In this document: in pieces, positions 49,552 through 58,592 of the stretch
Layout of the letters: each line of letters starts with the position of its first letter
Numbering within the stretch: position 1 is the stretch's first letter
Source: Pseudonocardia sp. MH-G8
GTDB taxonomy: Bacteria > Actinomycetota > Actinomycetes > Mycobacteriales > Pseudonocardiaceae
NCBI RefSeq assembly: GCF_002262885.1
Contig: NZ_NKYF01000004.1
Span: 710-64,709, forward strand
DNA length: 64,000 nucleotides
Direction of reading: 5' to 3'
Made by a program: the position numbers and the translations under genes
Notes under the pieces: generated by a model
The model's input: only the letters and a program-made list of their open reading frames with translations
Databases searched by the model: none
Told to the model about the DNA's origin: nothing

Positions 49552-50343
49552 ATGGGACAGCTCGACGGACGGGTCGCGCTCGTCACCGGCGCCAGCCGGG
49601 GCATCGGCGCGGCGATCGCGCGCAGGCTCGCGGCCGAGGGCGCCGCGGTGGCGGTGGCGGCGCGCACCGCGGCGGAAGGCGAGTCGCGGTTCGCGGGGAC
49701 GCTCGTGGAGACCGTCGCGGCGATCGAGGCGGCCGGCGGGAAGGGGCTCGCGGTGCGGGCCGACCTCTCCCGGCCCACCGACCGCGTGGCGCTCGTGCAG
49801 CAGGTGGAAGCCGGGCTCGGCCCGATCGACGTGCTGGTGAACAACGCGGCCGTCACCTGGTTCACCCCGGTCACCGAGTTCTCCGACAAGCGCTTCGCGC
49901 TGATGTTCGAGGTGCAGGTGACCGCCCCGTTCGACCTGGCCCGGCGCGTCCTGCCGGGCATGCGGGAGCGGGGCCGCGGCGCGATCCTCAACATCTCCTC
50001 GCGGGCCGCGATCCACCCGCCGCTCGAGCGGGCCGGGCGCGGCGGCACCGTCTACGGGATGTGCAAGGCCGCGATCGAGCGGTTCAGCACCGGCCTGGCC
50101 GCCGAGGTGTACGCCGACGGCGTCGCGGTCAACGCGCTCTCGCCCAACCGCGTCGTGCCCACTCCCGGCACCCTGCACCACCACCTCACCAGCGAGGACG
50201 ACCCCGACGCCGAGTCGCCGGAGGTGATGGCCGAGGCCGCGCTGGCGCTGTGCCGCCCCGGTGGGCCACTGCTCACCGGCCGGGTGGCCTACTCCCAGGA
50301 CCTGCTCGCCGAGCTGGGCGCCGCGCCCGGGCCGCCCCGGTGA
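49552..50343 (+). CDS. Short-chain dehydrogenase/reductase
   Basis: A 263-aa classical SDR with TGASRGIGAAIARRLAAEG, VNNAAVTWFTP and ISSRAAIHPP; the catalytic Tyr-Lys is seen as VYGMCKAAIERF. The cluster makes a hydroxyacyl or ring-alcohol dehydrogenase likely; substrate unknown. ATG 49552 lies just after GGAGGG. It is the last gene of the plus-strand operon beginning at 42328. Confidence 0.88.
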   Translation: MGQLDGRVALVTGASRGIGAAIARRLAAEGAAVAVAARTAAEGESRFAGTLVETVAAIEAAGGKGLAVRADLSRPTDRVALVQQVEAGLGPIDVLVNNAAVTWFTPVTEFSDKRFALMFEVQVTAPFDLARRVLPGMRERGRGAILNISSRAAIHPPLERAGRGGTVYGMCKAAIERFSTGLAAEVYADGVAVNALSPNRVVPTPGTLHHHLTSEDDPDAESPEVMAEAALALCRPGGPLLTGRVAYSQDLLAELGAAPGPPR

Positions 50344-50378
50344 GGCCCGCTGCCGCGCGGGCCCCGGGACGGCACCGC

Positions 50379-50819
50379 TCAGACCGGCGTCGCCGACGTC
50401 TGTGCCCTCCCGGCCACGACCTCGATGTAGTGCGGATTGTTCATGACGCCGAACAGGTTGCCGAAGGGGTCGACCACGGACGCGGTCACGAAACCGGAGC
50501 CGTCGCCGTGTTCGGTGATCGGCTGGTACTCCCGCGCCCCCAGCGCGAGCAACCGGTCGACGGCGCTCCCGAGGTCGTCGACGTGCCAGTACATCACCGC
50601 TCCGCCGGGTGCGTTCGCGGCCCCGGGCGGGGCGTAGCGGCGATCGATGAGCCCGATCTCGTCACCGTCGTCGCCGATGCGGAACTCGACGTAGGCCGGG
50701 CTCGCCGGGGCGTCCGGGTAGGCGTAGTAGGCCTCGACACCGAACAGCTCCGCGTACCAGTCACGGGCGGCGGCGAGGTCGTCGGCGTAGAGGTTCATGG
50801 TCGCGAATCCGCGGAACAT
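50379..50819 (-). CDS. VOC-superfamily protein
   Basis: A 146-aa glyoxalase/bleomycin-resistance-like protein: ATMNLYADDLAAARDWYAEL at the N-terminus, MYWHVDDLGSAVDRLLALGA and VVDPFGNLFGVMNNP at the end. The latter carries the usual last strand, though the Glu ligand position reads Gly. It is divergent from the CGNR gene at 50926. Substrate unknown. Confidence 0.85.
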   Translation of the reverse strand: MFRGFATMNLYADDLAAARDWYAELFGVEAYYAYPDAPASPAYVEFRIGDDGDEIGLIDRRYAPPGAANAPGGAVMYWHVDDLGSAVDRLLALGAREYQPITEHGDGSGFVTASVVDPFGNLFGVMNNPHYIEVVAGRAQTSATPV

Positions 50820-50925
50820 CGGTTCTCCCTGGGGTCGGATGCCGGACGGCCACGCTGTGACCGCCGTTTCAAGTTAGAAGGCAACAGGTGACCAGTCAAT
50901 GGGTTTTATTGGTAACATCTTGGAC

Positions 50926-51546
50926 ATGGCTGCACCCCCGTCCGACGCCCGCGCACCCGCCCCACCCCCGCTCGACGCCCTGCAGAGCCTGGTCAACACC
51001 TGGTTCGGCCGGGTCACCACCGGCGAGGGGGACGAGGGCCTGCAGTCGCCCGCCGACCTCGCCCGGTGGTGCCGCGAGCGCGGCACCGACATCGCCGACC
51101 GCGAGGTCGCAGGCCCGGACCTCGAGGTCGCACGGGCCGTCCGTGAAGGGATCCGCGCCGCCCTGGCCCGCCACAACGACGCCGAGCAGCCGGCCGACGT
51201 CGCCGCCCTGGACCGGCTCGACCAGGTCGCTGCAGGCCTGCAGCTGCACACCGCCTTCGACGGCGGCGGGAGCGGGCCCCGACTGGAGCCACACGATTCC
51301 ACACCGGTGCGACGCCTGATGGCGACGCTCCTGGGCACCGCGGTCCTCGCCGACCGCGACCGCACCTGGCAGCGGCTGAAGGTGTGCCGCGAGCCGCGGT
51401 GCCGAGCGGCGTTCTACGACACCTCGCGCAACAACTCGGGCGTGTGGTGCTCGATGAGCGCGTGCGGCGCCGCGGCCAAGCAGCGCGCGTTCGTCGAGCG
51501 CCGGCGAGCCAAGAACGCCGCCGCACGCAGAGCCGCGGCGCCGTGA
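50926..51546 (+). CDS. CGNR-type zinc-finger protein with altered motif
   Basis: The 206-aa protein matches the ABATE/CGNR layout: an N-terminal helical stress-binding region (about 10-130) and a C-terminal zinc finger, KVCREPRCRAAFYDTSRNNS, then WCSMSACGAAAKQRAF. The eponymous CGNR is CGAA here, though the four Cys remain. These proteins are presumed transcriptional regulators. ATG 50926 is preferred; ATG 50899 would lie in the promoter-like region where GTGACC (50888-50893) and GGTAAC (50911-50916) form a weak dyad. It overlaps the next gene by GTGA. Confidence 0.8.
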   Translation: MAAPPSDARAPAPPPLDALQSLVNTWFGRVTTGEGDEGLQSPADLARWCRERGTDIADREVAGPDLEVARAVREGIRAALARHNDAEQPADVAALDRLDQVAAGLQLHTAFDGGGSGPRLEPHDSTPVRRLMATLLGTAVLADRDRTWQRLKVCREPRCRAAFYDTSRNNSGVWCSMSACGAAAKQRAFVERRRAKNAAARRAAAP

Positions 51547-52241
51547 GCCGGCCCGGCCGCCACCCCCTGCCCGCGGGACGGGTGCGCGTGGACTGCCACG
51601 TCCACACCGTCGCCTCCGGGGACTCCGTGCTCGGGATCGAGGAACTGGCCGAACGCGCCGTCGCCGCGGGCATCGACGTCGTCTTCGTGACCGACCACCA
51701 CGAGGTCGCTGCGGCCGTGGCGGCGCGGAAGCGGGACCTCGGCGTGCGGATCGAGGTCGGCGAGGAGATCCGCACGCCCGACGGCGAGGTGCTCGGCCTG
51801 TTCCTCAGCGAGCGGATCCCGTACGTGCTGCCGCTGCCGGAAGTGGTGGCGCGGATCCGCGCGCAGGGCGGGCTCGTCGGGCTCCCGCACCCCTACGACC
51901 CGGTGCGCTCGGGCACCGGCGCGGTGGCCGACGGGCTGTGCGCGGCCGGCGCCGTCGACTTCGTGGAGGCGTTCAACGCCAAGGTCGGGGACGCCGCGCA
52001 CAACGTCGCGGCCGCCGGGTTGGCCGCCCGGCACAGCCTGCCGGCGTCGGCGGGCTCGGACGCGCACGACGGGCCCGGGATCGGCGCCGCGTACGTCGAG
52101 ATGCCCGACTTCGACGGACCTGCGGACTTCCTCGACGCGCTGGGCCGCGGCCGCGTGGCCGGGGAGCTGCGACCCCATGCGCTGCGCTACCCGAGCCTTG
52201 ACAGCGGACGTGACGTGCCGCACGATCGAGACGCGTTCTAG
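51543..52241 (+). CDS. PHP-domain metal-dependent phosphoesterase
   Basis: A 232-aa PHP protein. Metal-binding motifs appear in order: DCHVHTVASGDS, VTDHHEV, GEEIRTP, GLPHPYDP and SAGSDAHDG. They match single-domain PHP phosphatases (trpH/YciV-like), which hydrolyse phosphates such as pAp or histidinol phosphate. GTG 51543 overlaps the CGNR stop (GTGA), so the two genes are coupled. The motif at 52239-52253 covers the last codon. Confidence 0.85.
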   Translation: MSRPGRHPLPAGRVRVDCHVHTVASGDSVLGIEELAERAVAAGIDVVFVTDHHEVAAAVAARKRDLGVRIEVGEEIRTPDGEVLGLFLSERIPYVLPLPEVVARIRAQGGLVGLPHPYDPVRSGTGAVADGLCAAGAVDFVEAFNAKVGDAAHNVAAAGLAARHSLPASAGSDAHDGPGIGAAYVEMPDFDGPADFLDALGRGRVAGELRPHALRYPSLDSGRDVPHDRDAF

Positions 52242-52253
52242 AGCTGGATTCTA
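52239..52253. promoter_or_regulatory. Shared 15-bp motif, site 3 (ABC transporter)
   Basis: TAGAGCTGGATTCTA; its complement TAGAATCCAGCTCTA fits the consensus TnGAATsCrGyTCTA of the sites at 42196 and 42278. It lies 58 bases ahead of GTG 52311. It links the transporter to the CoA-thioester cluster. Confidence 0.58.
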
Positions 52254-52310
52254 ACGGTTCTGGCCGCTCGCAGCGCTGCGAGCGCACCCGCGCCCCAACG
52301 AGGAGGCTGC

Positions 52311-53339
52311 GTGCCCACCACCGTGCCCACCCCGCCCCTGTTGCAGGTCGAGGACCTCCGCGTCGCGTTCGACACCCCTGACGGCACGGTCGAGGCGGTG
52401 TCGGGGGTGAGCTTCTCGGTCGGCGCCCAGGAGACCGTCGCGGTGGTCGGCGAGTCCGGCTCCGGCAAGACCGTCACCGCGCTCGCCGTGCTGCAGCTGC
52501 TCGACGGCGGCCGGATCAGCGGGGGCCGGGTGCTCTGGGACGGCGAGGACCTCGCCGCGCTCGACCGCCGCGCGCTGCGCCGGGTGCGCGGCAACGAGAT
52601 CGCGATGATCTTCCAGGACCCGATGTCGTCGCTGGACCCGCTCTACAGCGTCGGGCACCAGATCGTCGAGGCGTTGCGGCTGCACCGCCGCATCTCCAAG
52701 CGCGAGGCCCGCGAGCGCGCGGCCGAGCTGCTGGAGCAGGTCGGCATGCCGGACCCGCGCCGGCGGCTCGCGAGCTTCCCCCACCAACTCTCCGGAGGGC
52801 AGCGGCAGCGCGTGATGATCGCGATCGCGCTGGCGTGCTCGCCCCGGCTGCTGATCGCCGACGAGCCCACCACCGCGCTCGACGTCACGATCGAGGCCCA
52901 GATCCTCGAGCTGCTCGGTGATCTGCAACGCGAGTACCGCAGCGCGATGCTGCTGGTCACCCACGACATGGGCGTGGTCGCCGAGACCGCGGACCGGGTG
53001 GTCGTGTTCTACGCGGGCCAGGTCGTCGAGCAGGGCGCCACCGCCGACGTCCTGCGCGACCCGCAGCACCCGTACACGGCGGCGCTGCTGGACGCGATGC
53101 CCACGCCGGGCACCGACCGCGCGCAGCCGCTCGCCGCGATCCCGGGCTCCGTGCCGCCGCTGCGCGCGATGCCGTCGGGATGTCGCTTCCACACCCGCTG
53201 CACCCTGGCCTGGGACGAGTGCGGGCGCGAGGAGCCCGTCCTGCACGAGCTGCCCGGTGACCGCGGGGCCCGATGCCTGCTGCACCGGCCCGGCCAGGAG
53301 CGCCCGCTGCGGGCCGCGGTCACCACGAAGGGGGCCTGA
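52311..53339 (+). CDS. Peptide/nickel-type ABC transporter ATP-binding protein (DppD-like)
   Basis: A 342-aa ATPase: Walker A GESGSGKT, Q-loop FQDPMSSLDP, signature LSGGQRQRV, Walker B LLIADEPTTALD, H-loop VTHDM. The C-terminal oligopeptide-transporter extension has the 4-Cys FeS pattern (SGCRFHTRCTLAWDEC...RCLL). It pairs with the following ATPase to drive two permeases. GTG 52311 follows GAGGAGG. First gene of the five-gene operon to 57860. Confidence 0.92.
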   Translation: MPTTVPTPPLLQVEDLRVAFDTPDGTVEAVSGVSFSVGAQETVAVVGESGSGKTVTALAVLQLLDGGRISGGRVLWDGEDLAALDRRALRRVRGNEIAMIFQDPMSSLDPLYSVGHQIVEALRLHRRISKREARERAAELLEQVGMPDPRRRLASFPHQLSGGQRQRVMIAIALACSPRLLIADEPTTALDVTIEAQILELLGDLQREYRSAMLLVTHDMGVVAETADRVVVFYAGQVVEQGATADVLRDPQHPYTAALLDAMPTPGTDRAQPLAAIPGSVPPLRAMPSGCRFHTRCTLAWDECGREEPVLHELPGDRGARCLLHRPGQERPLRAAVTTKGA

Positions 53340-54370
53340 TGTCGTCCTCGCCCGCGGTACGCCCGGTGCCCGCCGACGCCTCCGCAGCCGGTGACCTGCT
53401 GGAGGTCACCGACCTCGTCAAGCACTTCCCCATCACCCGCGGCCTGCTGCGCCGCACGGTCGGGCAGGTCAAGGCCGTCGACGGGGTGTCGTTCCGGATC
53501 GGTCCGGGCGAGACCGTGGGACTGGTCGGCGAGTCCGGCTCCGGGAAGTCGACGGTGGCCCGGCTGGTGCTGCGTCTGCTCGACCCCACGAGCGGCAGCA
53601 TCCGCTTCGGCGGCCGCGAGATCGCCGGGATGTCCGCCCGCGAGCTGGCCCCGCTGCGCCGGCAGATGCAGATCGTCTTCCAGGACCCGGTGAGCTCGTT
53701 CGACCCGCGCATGACGGTGTGTTCGGTGATCACCGAGCCGCTCGAGGCACAGGGCATCTCCTCCGGGCGCGCGGCCCGGCAGCGCGCGGGCGAACTGCTC
53801 GAGCTCGTCGGGCTCTCCGCGAGCGACCTCGACCGCTACCCGCACCAGTTCTCCGGCGGGCAGGCCCAGCGCATCGGCATCGCCCGCGCGCTGGCCACCG
53901 ACCCGCGGCTGCTGGTGTGCGACGAGGCCGTCAGCGCGCTGGACGTCTCGGTGCAGGCCCAGGTGCTCAACCTGCTGCGCAGGCTGCAGGCCGAGCTCGG
54001 GCTGTCCTACCTGTTCATCGCCCACGACCTCAACGTCGTGCGCTACGTGTCCGACCGCGTCTGCGTCATGTACCTGGGCCGGATCGTCGAGCAGGGGCCT
54101 GCCGAGGCGCTGCTGGCCGACCCGCGCCACCCGTACACGCAGAGCCTGGCGGCCGCGATCGCGGCCGACCCGCGCAACCCGGTGCGCCGCCGCCGCGGCG
54201 TCGTCCGCGGGGAGACGCCCAGCCCGAGCGACCCGCCCAGCGGCTGCCACTTCCACCCCCGCTGCCCGCACGCGTTCGACCCCTGCCGCAGCGTCGCGCC
54301 GCAGGCCGTGGCCGCGGGCCCGGGCCGCACCGCGTCGTGCCACCTGCTCGGGGAGGCCGACCGTGCTTGA
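53339..54370 (+). CDS. Peptide-type ABC transporter ATP-binding protein (DppF/OppF-like)
   Basis: The 343-aa second ATPase has GESGSGKST (Walker A), FQDPVSSFDPRMTV, the signature FSGGQAQRIGIARAL and VCDEAVSALDVSVQA. The C-terminal FeS-type Cys lie in SGCHFHPRCPHAFDPC. ATG 53339 overlaps the previous stop by one base. Its stop overlaps the next permease gene by 8 bases. Confidence 0.92.
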   Translation: MSSSPAVRPVPADASAAGDLLEVTDLVKHFPITRGLLRRTVGQVKAVDGVSFRIGPGETVGLVGESGSGKSTVARLVLRLLDPTSGSIRFGGREIAGMSARELAPLRRQMQIVFQDPVSSFDPRMTVCSVITEPLEAQGISSGRAARQRAGELLELVGLSASDLDRYPHQFSGGQAQRIGIARALATDPRLLVCDEAVSALDVSVQAQVLNLLRRLQAELGLSYLFIAHDLNVVRYVSDRVCVMYLGRIVEQGPAEALLADPRHPYTQSLAAAIAADPRNPVRRRRGVVRGETPSPSDPPSGCHFHPRCPHAFDPCRSVAPQAVAAGPGRTASCHLLGEADRA

Positions 54371-55313
54371 GTACGTCGTCCGCCGCGGGCTCTACGGCGT
54401 CCTGGTCGTCGCGCTCGTCACCGTCTTCGTGTTCCTCACGCTGCGCCTGATCCCCGGCGACGTCGTGCGCCTGCAGCTCGCCGACGCCCCGAACGTCACC
54501 CCCGAGCAGCTCGCGGAGCGCGCCGCGCAGCTCGGCCTGGACCAGCCGCTGCTCACCCAGCTCTGGGTCTTCGTCACCGACGCCGTGCGCGGCGACTTCG
54601 GCACCTCGTTCCAGAGCGGCGAGCCGGTCACCGCGCTGATCGCCGAGCGGCTGCCCACCACCCTGCAGCTCGGGGTGATGGCGGTGCTGGTGACCGTCGT
54701 GCTGGGGGTGCCGCTGGGCCTGCTGTCGGCCGTGCGCCAGAACAGCTGGCTCGACCAGAGCCTGCGCGCCGTGTCCGTGGCGGGGCTGTCGATCCCCAAC
54801 TTCTGGCTCGGCCTGCTGCTGGTCACCTACCTGGCGCTGTGGTTCAGCTGGTCGCCGCCGCTGGTGTACCGCACGCCGGCGGAGGACCTGGGCTCCAACC
54901 TCGTGCACATGGCGCTGCCCGCGATCGCGCTGGGCGTGGCGGGCATGGCGGCCATCGCCCGGATGCTGCGCTCGTCGCTGCTGGAGGTACTGCGCTCACC
55001 GTTCGTGCGCACGGTGCGGGCCAAGGGCGCGCCGGAGCGCACGGTGCTGTTCACCCACGCGATGCGCAACTCGCTGGTGCCCGTCTTCAGCCTGCTGGGC
55101 CTGCAGATCGGCCACATCCTGGGCGGCACCGTGATCCTGGAATCGATCTTCGCGATCCCCGGCATGGGCATGCTGATCTTCGAGTCGGTGCAGGTGCGCG
55201 ACTACCCCGTGGTGCTCGGCTGCGTCGTCGTGTACGGCGCGGTGTTCGTGCTGGTCAACCTCGCGGTCGACGTGCTGTACGGCGTGATCGACCCCCGGAT
55301 CCGGTACGCGTGA
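54363..55313 (+). CDS. Peptide-type ABC transporter permease (DppB-like)
   Basis: A 316-aa permease with six membrane segments. The N-terminal LRLIPGDVVRLQLADAPNVT is typical of DppB, and the EAA cytoplasmic loop reads TVRAKGAPERTVLFTHAMRN. It forms the channel with the following permease. GTG 54363 overlaps the ATPase gene by 8 bases. Confidence 0.92.
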   Translation: MLEYVVRRGLYGVLVVALVTVFVFLTLRLIPGDVVRLQLADAPNVTPEQLAERAAQLGLDQPLLTQLWVFVTDAVRGDFGTSFQSGEPVTALIAERLPTTLQLGVMAVLVTVVLGVPLGLLSAVRQNSWLDQSLRAVSVAGLSIPNFWLGLLLVTYLALWFSWSPPLVYRTPAEDLGSNLVHMALPAIALGVAGMAAIARMLRSSLLEVLRSPFVRTVRAKGAPERTVLFTHAMRNSLVPVFSLLGLQIGHILGGTVILESIFAIPGMGMLIFESVQVRDYPVVLGCVVVYGAVFVLVNLAVDVLYGVIDPRIRYA

Positions 55314-55323
55314 GGAGCCTTCG

Positions 55324-56193
55324 ATGAGCGCTGTCACCACCCACGCACCGGCCGGCGGCACCCGCCGCGCGCTGCGCCTGCTGCGCCGCCAGCCGCTCGG
55401 CGTCGTCGCCGGCGCCGTCGTGGTCCTGCTCGTGGTGGCGGCGGTGCTCGCGCCCGTCATCGCACCCTTCGACCCCACCGCCCAGCAGCGCGAGGACTTC
55501 CTGCAGCTGCCCGGCGGGCAGTTCCTCATGGGCACCGACGACCTGGGCCGCGACATCTTCAGCCGGGTGCTCTACGGCGCCCGCACGTCGCTGCTGGTGG
55601 CGGTGTGCACGCTCGCCGTCGGCGGGGCGCTCGGCGTCGCGCTCGGCGTGGTGTCGGGCTACTTCGCCGGCGGCTGGATCGACACCCTGCTGCAGCGGAT
55701 CATGGACACCCTCATGGCGATCCCCGGGATCGTGCTGCTGCTGTTCGTGGCGGCGCTGCTCGGCCCGAGCATCCGCAACACGGTGATCGCGCTCAGCCTG
55801 CTCGTCGTGCCCTCGTTCAACCGGGTCGCGCGCGGGGAGATGCTGCGCATCCGCGAGGAGCTCTACGTCGAGTCGGCCCGCGCCAGCGGCTGCAGCACCT
55901 GGCGGATCCTGCGCCACCACGGGCTGCCCAACCTGCTGGCGCCGATCCTCGTGGTCACCAGCCTCATGTTCGCGATCGTCATCATCGCCGAGTCGGCCCT
56001 GAGCTTCCTCGGCATCGGCACCCCGCCGCCCACGCCGTCGTGGGGCGCGATGCTCTCCGACGGCTCGCGGTACATGGAGATCGCCCCGTGGATGGTCGTG
56101 TTCCCCGGCGGTGCGCTCACCGTCGGGGTGCTCGCCTTCAACCTGCTCGGCGACGCGCTGCGCGACGTCTTCGACCCCAAACAGTCCCGCTAG
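55324..56193 (+). CDS. Peptide-type ABC transporter permease (DppC-like)
   Basis: A 289-aa permease with the DppC N-terminal domain (FDPTAQQREDFLQLPGGQFL, then GTDDLGRDIFSRVLYG), about six membrane segments and the EAA loop ESARASGCSTWRILRHHGLP. GAGGAGCC precedes ATG 55324, and it lies 10 bases after the partner gene. Confidence 0.92.
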   Translation: MSAVTTHAPAGGTRRALRLLRRQPLGVVAGAVVVLLVVAAVLAPVIAPFDPTAQQREDFLQLPGGQFLMGTDDLGRDIFSRVLYGARTSLLVAVCTLAVGGALGVALGVVSGYFAGGWIDTLLQRIMDTLMAIPGIVLLLFVAALLGPSIRNTVIALSLLVVPSFNRVARGEMLRIREELYVESARASGCSTWRILRHHGLPNLLAPILVVTSLMFAIVIIAESALSFLGIGTPPPTPSWGAMLSDGSRYMEIAPWMVVFPGGALTVGVLAFNLLGDALRDVFDPKQSR

Positions 56194-56213
56194 CCGACCA
56201 CCTGGGAGTCCAC

Positions 56214-57860
56214 ATGCGCTCGTACCGGCTGGTGCTCGCCCTCGTGCTCGTCGCGCTGCTCGGCACGGCGTGCTTCAGCGCCCCCGGCGGCGGACCGGGC
56301 GGCGTCTCCCTCGACGAGAGCAGCCCGCGGGAGGATGCCGGTCCGGCCCAGGCCGGCGGCACGTTCCGCTACGCGCTGCCCTCGGACGCGCGCTCGCTCG
56401 ACCCGCACGAGGAGTCGTCGTTCAACACCCACATCGCGATCGGCTCCACCTACAGCAAGCTGGTCGACTTCAAGACCGGCCCGGACGTCCCCTACGGCGC
56501 ACCGGAGCTCGAAGGTGACCTCGCGCAGAGCTGGGAGACCTCCGCGGACGGCACCACGTGGACGTTCCACCTCCGCCAGGGGGTGCGGTTCCACGACGTC
56601 GCCCCGGTCAACGGGCGGGAGTTCACCTCCGACGACGTGCTGTGCACCGTCCAGCGCATCCGGGAGCTGCCCGGCCAGCAGGTCAGCCAGCTCTCGATGG
56701 TGCAGGAGGTCTCCGCGCCCGACCCGTACACCGTGGTCTTCCAGCTCACCGAGCCCTACGCCGAGTTCGACACCAACATGGCGGGCCACTTCATGTGGAT
56801 GCTGCCGTGCGAGGCCGCCCGCGGCGAGTTCGACGTGTCCACCACCGCGATCGGCACCGGGCCCTACGTGCTCGAGCGCTGGGAACGCGACCGCGAGCGC
56901 GTGCTCACGGCCCACCCCGACTACTACGTCGAGGGCCAGCCCTACATGGAGCGCGTCCAGGTCTCGATCGTGCCGGACCAGACCGCGGCGATCGCCGCGT
57001 TCCGCACCGGCCAGACCGACTACCTCAGCGCGCTGTCGCTCGACCTCGCGCAGGCCGAGCGCATCCTCACCGAGGACCCGGACGCCAAGCTCACCCGCGA
57101 GCAAGGTCTGACCCAGGCCCGGTTGTACATGAACCAGGGCCGCGCGCCGTTCGACGACCTGCGCGTGCGCCGTGCCGTCGCGCTCGCGATCGACCGGCAG
57201 GGGATGTTGGAGACGATCCGGGCCGGCGGCGCCGTCACGGGCCCCGTCACCCCCACGCTGTTCGGCGGGCTGCCCTCCGAGGAGGCCGCTGCGCTGCAGC
57301 CGCACGACCCGGAGCAGGCGCGCGCCCTGCTCGCCGAAGCCGGCTTCCCGCAGGGCCTCTCCACGCGGATGATCCTCACCGACGGGTACGGGGAGAACGT
57401 GGTGCGCGAGGCGCAGTGGGTGCAGCAGGACCTCGCCGAGGTCGGGATCCAGGTGGAGCTCGTGCTGCAGGACTACGCCACGTACTTCACCGAGAGCTTC
57501 GCGGGCGAGAACTACGACATGGGCTACGGGCTGCAGACCCCGATGCTCACCGCCGACGACTACCTCAGCAGCGAGTGGGCCTCCGAGGGCCCGCGCAACT
57601 GGTACGGCATCGCCGACCCGGCGCTCGACCAGATGATCACCGAGCAGCGGGGCGAGCTGGACCGGGCCACGCGCGAGCAGCAACTGCACGAGATCCAGCG
57701 CTACATCATCGAGAACGTGTCCAACCCGGTGCCGCTCTACGTCTACGACGGCCTGTCGATCTCCGCGCCGTACGTGCACGACGCCTGGCCCCACCCGGAC
57801 TACGGCACCCGCCACCAGGCGCGGATCTGGCTGGGCCCGGAGGCCCCTGGCCGCGAGTAA
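56214..57860 (+). CDS. Peptide-type ABC transporter substrate-binding lipoprotein (SBP family 5)
   Basis: A 548-aa lipoprotein: signal MRSYRLVLALVLVALLGTAC with the lipobox LGTAC, then a family-5 fold (SLDPHEESSFNTHIAIGSTY, YTVVFQLTEPYAEFDTNMAG, TGPYVLERWERDRERVLTAH). Ligands of this family include peptides, sugars and heme; by context it may be a compound degraded by the CoA cluster. ATG 56214. Followed by a strong palindromic terminator at 57872-57918. Confidence 0.9.
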   Translation: MRSYRLVLALVLVALLGTACFSAPGGGPGGVSLDESSPREDAGPAQAGGTFRYALPSDARSLDPHEESSFNTHIAIGSTYSKLVDFKTGPDVPYGAPELEGDLAQSWETSADGTTWTFHLRQGVRFHDVAPVNGREFTSDDVLCTVQRIRELPGQQVSQLSMVQEVSAPDPYTVVFQLTEPYAEFDTNMAGHFMWMLPCEAARGEFDVSTTAIGTGPYVLERWERDRERVLTAHPDYYVEGQPYMERVQVSIVPDQTAAIAAFRTGQTDYLSALSLDLAQAERILTEDPDAKLTREQGLTQARLYMNQGRAPFDDLRVRRAVALAIDRQGMLETIRAGGAVTGPVTPTLFGGLPSEEAAALQPHDPEQARALLAEAGFPQGLSTRMILTDGYGENVVREAQWVQQDLAEVGIQVELVLQDYATYFTESFAGENYDMGYGLQTPMLTADDYLSSEWASEGPRNWYGIADPALDQMITEQRGELDRATREQQLHEIQRYIIENVSNPVPLYVYDGLSISAPYVHDAWPHPDYGTRHQARIWLGPEAPGRE

Positions 57861-57871
57861 CCCCGCACACG

Positions 57872-57918
57872 ACGAACGGCACTCTCGTCGCTACCTAGCC
57901 GACGAGAGTGCCGTTCGT
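57872..57918. terminator. Palindrome between convergent ABC and rpf genes
   Basis: Two perfect 19-base arms (acgaacggcactctcgtcg and its complement) enclose 9 bases. It lies 11 bases after the ABC operon stop and 22 bases after the convergent rpf stop. There is no T-run, but the position favours a bidirectional hairpin terminator. Confidence 0.65.
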
Positions 57919-57940
57919 TCAGCGCTGCGGGCGCCCGGGA

Positions 57941-58291
57941 TCAGCGCAGGCCGAGCTTGTCCGAGCAGGCGGGCCAAGCGTTCCAGCCCTGGCCGTCCTG
58001 GACGCGCTCGGCCACGGCGATCTGCTCGGCGCGGCTGGCGTTGTGCGCCTTGCCCTCGCCGCCGAAGGCCTTCCAGGTGGACTGCGTGAACTGCAGGCCA
58101 CCGGAGAAGCCGTTGCCGGTGTTCGCCGACCAGTTGCCGCTGCTCTCGCACTGGGCGAGCTTGTCCCAGACGCCGGACGGGGCGGCGTTGGCGGTACCGG
58201 CCATGGCGAGCGGGGCGCCGACCGCGATCGCTCCGGCCACGGCGAGCCGGAGGAAGTGCTTGGGGGTGGACATACGGGAGCGCGAAGCCAT
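57941..58291 (-). CDS. Rpf-domain transglycosylase, secreted
   Basis: A 116-aa secreted protein: basic N-terminus, hydrophobic signal (about 12-36, ending MAGTANA-AP) and one resuscitation-promoting-factor domain, VWDKLAQCESSGNWSANTGN, then GFSGGLQFTQSTWKAFGG. The catalytic Glu is in QCESSGNW. It cleaves peptidoglycan glycan strands during resuscitation and growth. ATG 58291 gives the best signal peptide; an upstream ATG at 58351 would mask it. AGGAGA lies about 11 nt upstream. No second domain is present. Confidence 0.88.
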   Translation of the reverse strand: MASRSRMSTPKHFLRLAVAGAIAVGAPLAMAGTANAAPSGVWDKLAQCESSGNWSANTGNGFSGGLQFTQSTWKAFGGEGKAHNASRAEQIAVAERVQDGQGWNAWPACSDKLGLR

Positions 58292-58592
58292 TCTTGGGGT
58301 TTCTCCTCGATGCGGGGGGATTGCCTCTCGGGGCATCGGCGGCTCATTCATCCTGCCGACTGCAACGACCGTACGTGCAGGTCAGCGGCCCGCGTCAAAC
58401 CAAGTCGACGGGTGAGGAGAGTCACGTAACAGTGCTTCTCCGAGAAGCTCCGGGCATATCCACGCAGCGCACAAGGCGAATTGATCACGACGCGCTTCAG
58501 TGAATGGCTTTCGTGATCAGGCCGTGATAGAGGCGCGGCTCACACGACGATCATGCAGAAATGTGACCGCCAACATGATCGGAACCCGCAGG
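58292..58592. other. Upstream region of rpf, no gene
   Basis: About 300 bases between two minus-strand genes, presumably holding the rpf promoter and a leader. Actinobacterial rpf genes often follow a ydaO-type (cyclic di-AMP) riboswitch; the usual conserved blocks were not recognised by eye here. Confidence 0.4.

Noticed and set aside
58292..58520. ydaO-type (cyclic di-AMP) riboswitch ahead of the rpf gene
   Set aside because: Expected from other actinobacteria, but the conserved sequence blocks could not be recognised on the minus strand. A covariance-model search would decide.
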